From Liolophura sinensis (lineage: Eukaryota; Mollusca; Polyplacophora; Chitonida; Chitonidae): a stretch of DNA of 64,000 nucleotides. Position 1 is the stretch's first letter; each line of letters opens with the position of its first letter. Shown here piece by piece: positions 60,501 to 64,000 of the stretch. The position numbers and the translations under genes were made by a program. The notes beneath the pieces are model-generated. The model made no database searches. It was not told where the DNA came from and was given only the letters and a program-made list of their open reading frames with translations. The stretch is taken from positions 15,383,501 to 15,447,500 of the forward strand of contig NC_088303.1 in NCBI RefSeq assembly GCF_032854445.1, given 5' to 3'.

Positions 60501-63500
60501 TTCAAGAGTTGAAGCATTTGTTGTTCGTAATGTTGTTATTGTAGTCGTTGCTTCCGTCGTTTTTGTTATTGCTATCGTTGCTGGCTTTGTTGCCTTTGGG
60601 GTCATATCTGAAAAAAAAATGACATTTTGAACCCAACGATTCACATCCAAGATCCATCATCATATACTACACCCTGAATATTACACTGTATAATAATGTT
60701 GCCAAGCATTTCATGATTCTGGAAGCGATGTTGGAGATGACACAAGGTAGTTAACCTCTCCTGTTTTTGTGGTGACAACTGGTTAAATCAAACTGGTGAA
60801 CTAGTATTCATGTATATACCAAGAAAACAAAGGTCAATCCATGCAGCCTCGGCCCGATCAGAATTGTTGCCTCAATGGTTGTGTCCAGTAACTTGGCTGA
60901 TTCCTGACTTTAAGCACCGCGACCCCAGTCTCAAATGAACACACCCAACTTTCGTTGCATAGTTACAATCAATTTCGGTTTAACCAATTATCAGATATAC
61001 AACAGTCGTGATACAGGTACGTGCCCTACCACTTACCGTATATACAACAGTCGTGGTACATGTACGTGCCTTTACCACTTGTTGTATATACAATAGTACT
61101 GATACATGTACGTGTCCTTAGCACTTACCGTATATACAACAGTGCTGGTACATGTATGTGCCCTTACCAGTTATCGCATATACAACAGTACTGATATATG
61201 TACGTGTCCTTTCCGCTTACCCTATATACAGTAGTAGTGATACTTGTACGTGCCCTTACCATTCACCGTATATACAGCAGTAGTGCTATATGTACGTTCC
61301 CTTACCACCTACCGTATATACAGCAGTAGTGGTTTATGTACATGCCCTTACCACTTACCGTATATACAACAGTAGTGATACATGTACAAGCTGCTCGCAC
61401 ATCGATAATCATGCCACTTCCCTTCATCATCGAAGCGCATTTGACCGCAAAATTCAACGCACAGTTTACCACACGACGGTTGTCCAGCTGCCCAATTGTC
61501 CCACGTCATCGGTTCCCCTTTGCTCTGTCGGTCACCTAAAAAGTAGATCTTTGGGCCATGCAGTCATTGGATATTGTTAGATCGAGTAAGAGATAGTGAG
61601 TGCAGACAGAAAAGCTTAGCAAAGTAAGAATGGTAGAGAGAGAGAGCAATAATACAAACAATAGATTCGACATGAAGGAGACAACATTGACTATGTGACG
61701 GGTGTCGCAGAATGTTGCGAATTTGCCCTATAGTTTTAACTTCGACCAAAATATAATACTGATTGCTTTATTTATTTAGCGTACATCAGAGGATATATCG
61801 TTTGTGTTTTACGCCGCGCGTAAGAATATTTCACTTACACGAAGGCGGTCGGCATTATGGTGGATGGAAACCTGGCAGGGCCAGGGGGAAATCCACGACC
61901 AGGCAGGTCTTCCCACGTACGACCACCTCTTTGAGAACAAGCTCTCAGGTTTTGACAAATCGGTTAGAGAGTCGGTCTTTAGGCGAAGAGTCCTTCAGTG
62001 AGATATAACCCGTTGTCCCTACATCATGTGTAATTCTCGATTGCCATTGGCTGATCAAATGTTGGCATACACTTGTCACAGCTGCTGGACACACCCACAC
62101 AGGGTATATGAACCACATCGGGGGTTAAATGTTATATACCCTGCTCGATAGAATTGCCGCGCAGGATTATAATAAGAAGGATAAATCAGTTCGGCCTACA
62201 TTATCAGAAACCCGGCATTTACCGATGCAAATGAAATGTTCAAGACGGCGATTAATGAAATGAAATAACTTGGCCATGACACAACACCCAATACCCTGTC
62301 ATTTGAGAAACTGACAGGAAGAAGATGTATTCCTCCATTCACCTCATTCCCAAACCCCTAATGGGCTATTAAATAAAGTGATGTTTGACGTGAAACTGTA
62401 CTTTTGTCGACCAGGACTTGAAAACATGGAAAAGATGACGAAGGCCACATTTGCAGTGAAAGTGGACAGTTGGCTTACCACTGGACTGAAATACGTATAT
62501 AACGCTGTGGATGAAATGACAGAAGATCATAGAGCTTGTGATAAAGATAATGTTTCTGGTTTCATGTCAGAAGAAGCAGACTCCCCCATGTGACTGGCGG
62601 CTTCATTTCAAACATACATTACTAAACTGCATCCCGATCTGGACAGGTTCTAGCAGTACCCAAATGATTCGTTCCTGGATGAAGAAAGTGTATGGTTTAC
62701 CAGTAAACCATTGGGGAAGGACACCATATCATGCTTCATGTCCAAACTGAGTGAACACTCTAATCTGTCTCAAATATATATCATTCACAGCATCCGTGCC
62801 ACAGGATGATTTCAAAGTTTAACTTCATTGTGCCACAAATTATGGCGGTCAGGTGTCACAAAAGTGTGTCGAGGCTTGTTGTGTATCAGTGTGCATCCGA
62901 GGGTGAAACGTTGGTAATGGTTAAAGTCATGACATGACGTCATCAAAAAAACCTAGTGTGCTATCTCTGGAATACAACCTCCGGTAATACTTCCCGCTAC
63001 TGTAACTGCCAGTTCATCATCACAAAGCCTAAACTATCTAGCTCTGCCATGTCACCTCCAGTCATGGCTACTGTAACTACCAGTTCATCGGCATCCAGCC
63101 AACAGTCAGCAAGTCACGGCCAAGTGACGTTCTCTCTGGTGATGCGCTAGGTTACCCCTCACAAGTACTCTCAATCGATGAAGATATGTATGAAGATTTT
63201 GAGGCTCAGAGTTAAAATTTCACACCCAGGGTTTAAATTCCCATGTACCCGTCTCAACACGCGGACAACTTAAATTAATCGGTCGGTTTGAGTGCATGTC
63301 AGCCTTTAATCAGACTGCGTCACGGTCTGTTTGTTTGTTTGTTTGTCCTTTTCCACAAACAAAACGTACAAACAAACAAGATTTGAAAATATTGTATTGG
63401 GCATAATTGAGGCGATCTTCCCACCAGAAATGTATGAGGTCAGGCGTCCGTGATAGGAAAGAAGAAGAATGATAGGAAAGGAAACATAAATTTAGTCCCT

Positions 63501-64000
63501 GAAGACATTTGGAAGGTATGATTATATCCTACATAAAGCGTGTAAGTTTCATCAACGAAACTGAAATTTCATGACATGTGTTTGACTCTAAGTATGCACT
63601 TTTGTGGACAAAATGTTGTGGACGACAATTAGCTTATATGACCTGCATGAATTGATTGTTAGAGGAAAAGTTGGTATATTGAAATAAGGCGGAGAGTTTC
63701 ACTCACCATTAACCCACTCGTAGTTATTAGACTCTGTCCTGTCAAGCGCACCGATCCACATTCCATTCACTTTCCAGCCAAGGTTGTTCTTGACAGCATT
63801 CACGAGGAAATCTTGCGTTTCCCGGTTCTTGACGTGGACTAGATTACCTCCCCTTCCTTGACAATCGAGCTGTGCTTCATCCCAGGTTTTGTCTCGGGCA
63901 ACAAATCGGTAGCACTTCTCTCCGAATGCCATCATTACCCCTATGTTGATCTGTGGACACCGGTAGAGGTCACTGACTGTTTCTGTAATGAATGCGTGGA
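57522..64000 (-). CDS. Transmembrane C-type lectin receptor (CTLD, Thr-rich stalk, TM, long tail), N-terminus outside window
   Basis: Exons in minus order: 63982-63707, 61535-61359, 60607-60341, 59448-59364, 58392-57522. Borders are GT/AG and phases close at every junction. The first exon opens in phase 1 after acceptor ATTACAG, so more gene lies beyond 64000. The first two exons encode one CTLD: FGEKCYRFVARDKTWDEAQL, NRETQDFLVNAV, MWIGALDR and WVNGDRQSKGEPMTWDNWAA, then GQPS and GKWHDYRC. Exon 3 is a mucin-like stalk of Thr/Ser/Pro, expected to be O-glycosylated. Exon 4 is a single membrane helix (LVGGLVGAVVLILLLLLLIF) followed by VIRRR, giving type I topology. Exon 5 is a 290-residue disordered tail with NPYEEI near its first third and the C-terminus ETSV. 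Such receptors bind glycans or protein ligands at the cell surface. The ligand is unknown, and the Ca-binding motif is non-standard. Confidence 0.82.
58440..58557. repeat. 29-bp minisatellite, left part
   Basis: The unit reads CAGTGATACATGATATGTAG, TCACGACGA. It lies about 50 bp upstream (minus sense) of the acceptor of the last lectin exon. It is interrupted by the SINE at 58558 and resumes at 58828. Confidence 0.85.
58558..58827 (-). mobile_element. Full-length SINE family A inserted in a minisatellite
   Basis: Read on minus: tRNA-like head GGGGCCTCCGTGGCTCAGTC (box A TGGCTCAGTCGG; box B-like GAGTTCAAGTCC), central body, then ATTCTTGAGTACGGCGTAAA, ACACCAATCA and a poly-A. It is flanked by the direct repeat TACATGATATG (before 58558 and from 58828), interpreted as the target-site duplication. 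It is the reference copy for this window. Confidence 0.9.
58828..58935. repeat. 29-bp minisatellite, right part
   Basis: Continuation of the 29-bp array after the SINE, with variants TGGTACGCGACATG and GATGCATGATATCTAG. Confidence 0.85.
59001..59118. repeat. 22-bp tandem repeat, about 5 units
   Basis: AAAACGTCACCAGTTTGGCC plus AT or AC variants. It is in the intron between the TM exon and the tail exon of the lectin gene. Confidence 0.85.
59495..60000. repeat. 28-bp minisatellite, about 17 units
   Basis: The unit is GGCATTACGATTAACAATCT, GTGGTTTG, with a compound variant containing CCGTGGTTTAGCAG repeated about every 120-130 bp. It starts about 50 bp upstream (minus sense) of the TM-exon acceptor. 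Confidence 0.9.
60145..60292 (+). mobile_element. SINE family A, 3' half
   Basis: CTTCCTCTCCAGCAACCTGC, CATAATGTTGGCCGCTCTTG, TACGGCGTAAAACCAAAATC and AAATAAATA. It lies 50 bp from the Thr-rich exon boundary. Confidence 0.7.
60990..61359. repeat. 46-bp minisatellite made of the lectin exon's 3' end and donor, about 8 units
   Basis: On minus the unit is GTACATGTATCACTACTGTT, GTATATACGGTAAGTGGTAA, GGGCAC. The exon at 61535-61359 ends within the first unit, its last about 28 coding bases and the donor G/GTAAGT being repeat sequence. The remaining units run down the intron, most keeping at least one GGTAAG. Confidence 0.85.
61798..61925 (-). mobile_element. SINE family A, inverted fragment
   Basis: GTTTTACGCCGCGCGTAAGA, CACTTACACGAAGGCGGTCG, GGGGGAAATCCACGACCAGG and CAGGTCTTCCCACGTACGAC. 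In a lectin intron. Confidence 0.65.
62210..62940 (+). pseudogene. DUF3504 / Crypton-type tyrosine recombinase relic in a lectin intron
   Basis: Frames read FDVKLYFCRPGLENMEKMTK and DEMTEDHRACDKDN, then in another frame ESVWFTSKPLGKDTISCFMS, KLSEHSNLSQIYIIHSIRAT, and after a further shift QIMAVRCHKS and YQCASEGETLVM. These match the order of blocks in the DUF3504 domain found in ZMYM/QRICH1/KIAA1958-like proteins and Crypton elements. HSIRAT corresponds to the recombinase H-x-x-R region. Several frameshifts and stops show it is dead. It lies antisense within the intron between the two CTLD exons. Confidence 0.6.
63329..63381. repeat. Inverted (TTTG)n/(CAAA)n pair
   Basis: TGTTTGTTTGTTTGTTTGTC and, 12-20 bp later, ACAAACAAACAAG can fold into a hairpin. 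It is in the first visible lectin intron. Confidence 0.7.

Noticed and set aside
61290-61580. 96-codon plus-strand frame over the lectin exon
   Set aside because: It is antisense to the CTLD exon and the 46-bp repeat; the minus strand has the lectin motifs and phase-matched splice sites.

Overview
The window is animal genomic DNA, AT-rich and intron-rich, with no bacterial gene organisation. It most likely comes from a mollusc, perhaps a bivalve. The evidence is animal-type genes with GT-AG introns (PIGA, ANKRD49, an SLC17 transporter, a C-type lectin receptor) and about 16 copies of a tRNA-headed SINE whose tail (sense strand: AAGTGAAATATTCTTGAG, then a CGGCGTAAAACACCAATCAAATAAATAAA-type end) I associate with molluscan genomes. 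The phylum call is recognition, not computation.

Layout. 1-1.9 kb: the last two coding exons and 3' UTR of an unidentified plus-strand gene. 5.2-19 kb (minus): a complete PIGA gene with 11 coding exons and a predicted 453 aa. Its introns hold a TTAA-flanked MITE, SINE pieces and a 3-kb minisatellite with higher-order structure. 19.4-25.1 kb (plus): a divergently transcribed three-exon gene for a 699-aa pogo-type DDE protein with a pipsqueak-like HTH and a C-terminal PHD finger, probably a domesticated transposase. 25-31.7 kb: intergenic, with SINEs, a truncated MITE and a 2.5-kb array of 70-bp repeats. 31.8-35.2 kb (plus): ANKRD49, 4 exons, 258 aa. 35.7-45.5 kb (minus): a sialin-like SLC17 gene, 11 coding exons, 537 aa, tail to tail with ANKRD49. 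46-57 kb: gene-poor, with a LINE 3' end, a MULE transposase relic lacking its core, one orphan 161-aa ORF, a 38-bp minisatellite and another MITE. 57.5 kb to beyond 64 kb (minus): a transmembrane C-type lectin receptor (CTLD, Thr-rich stalk, one TM helix, 290-residue tail) cut by the window edge, with a DUF3504/Crypton-type recombinase relic in an intron.

Most notable signals. (1) The pogo-PHD gene. (2) Two minisatellites that look like tandem copies of a working splice junction: the acceptor/5' end of SLC17 coding exon 8 (37.75-38.1 kb) and the 3' end/donor of a lectin exon (61.0-61.36 kb). (3) A general crowding of minisatellites within a few hundred bases of exon boundaries. (4) A perfect 249-bp direct duplication in the 5' intron of PIGA. 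The genes are unrelated housekeeping or receptor functions and form no pathway together. Exon models were built by hand from splice motifs, matching codon phase and remembered family sequences, so boundaries are well supported where the phase closes, but none has transcript evidence here.
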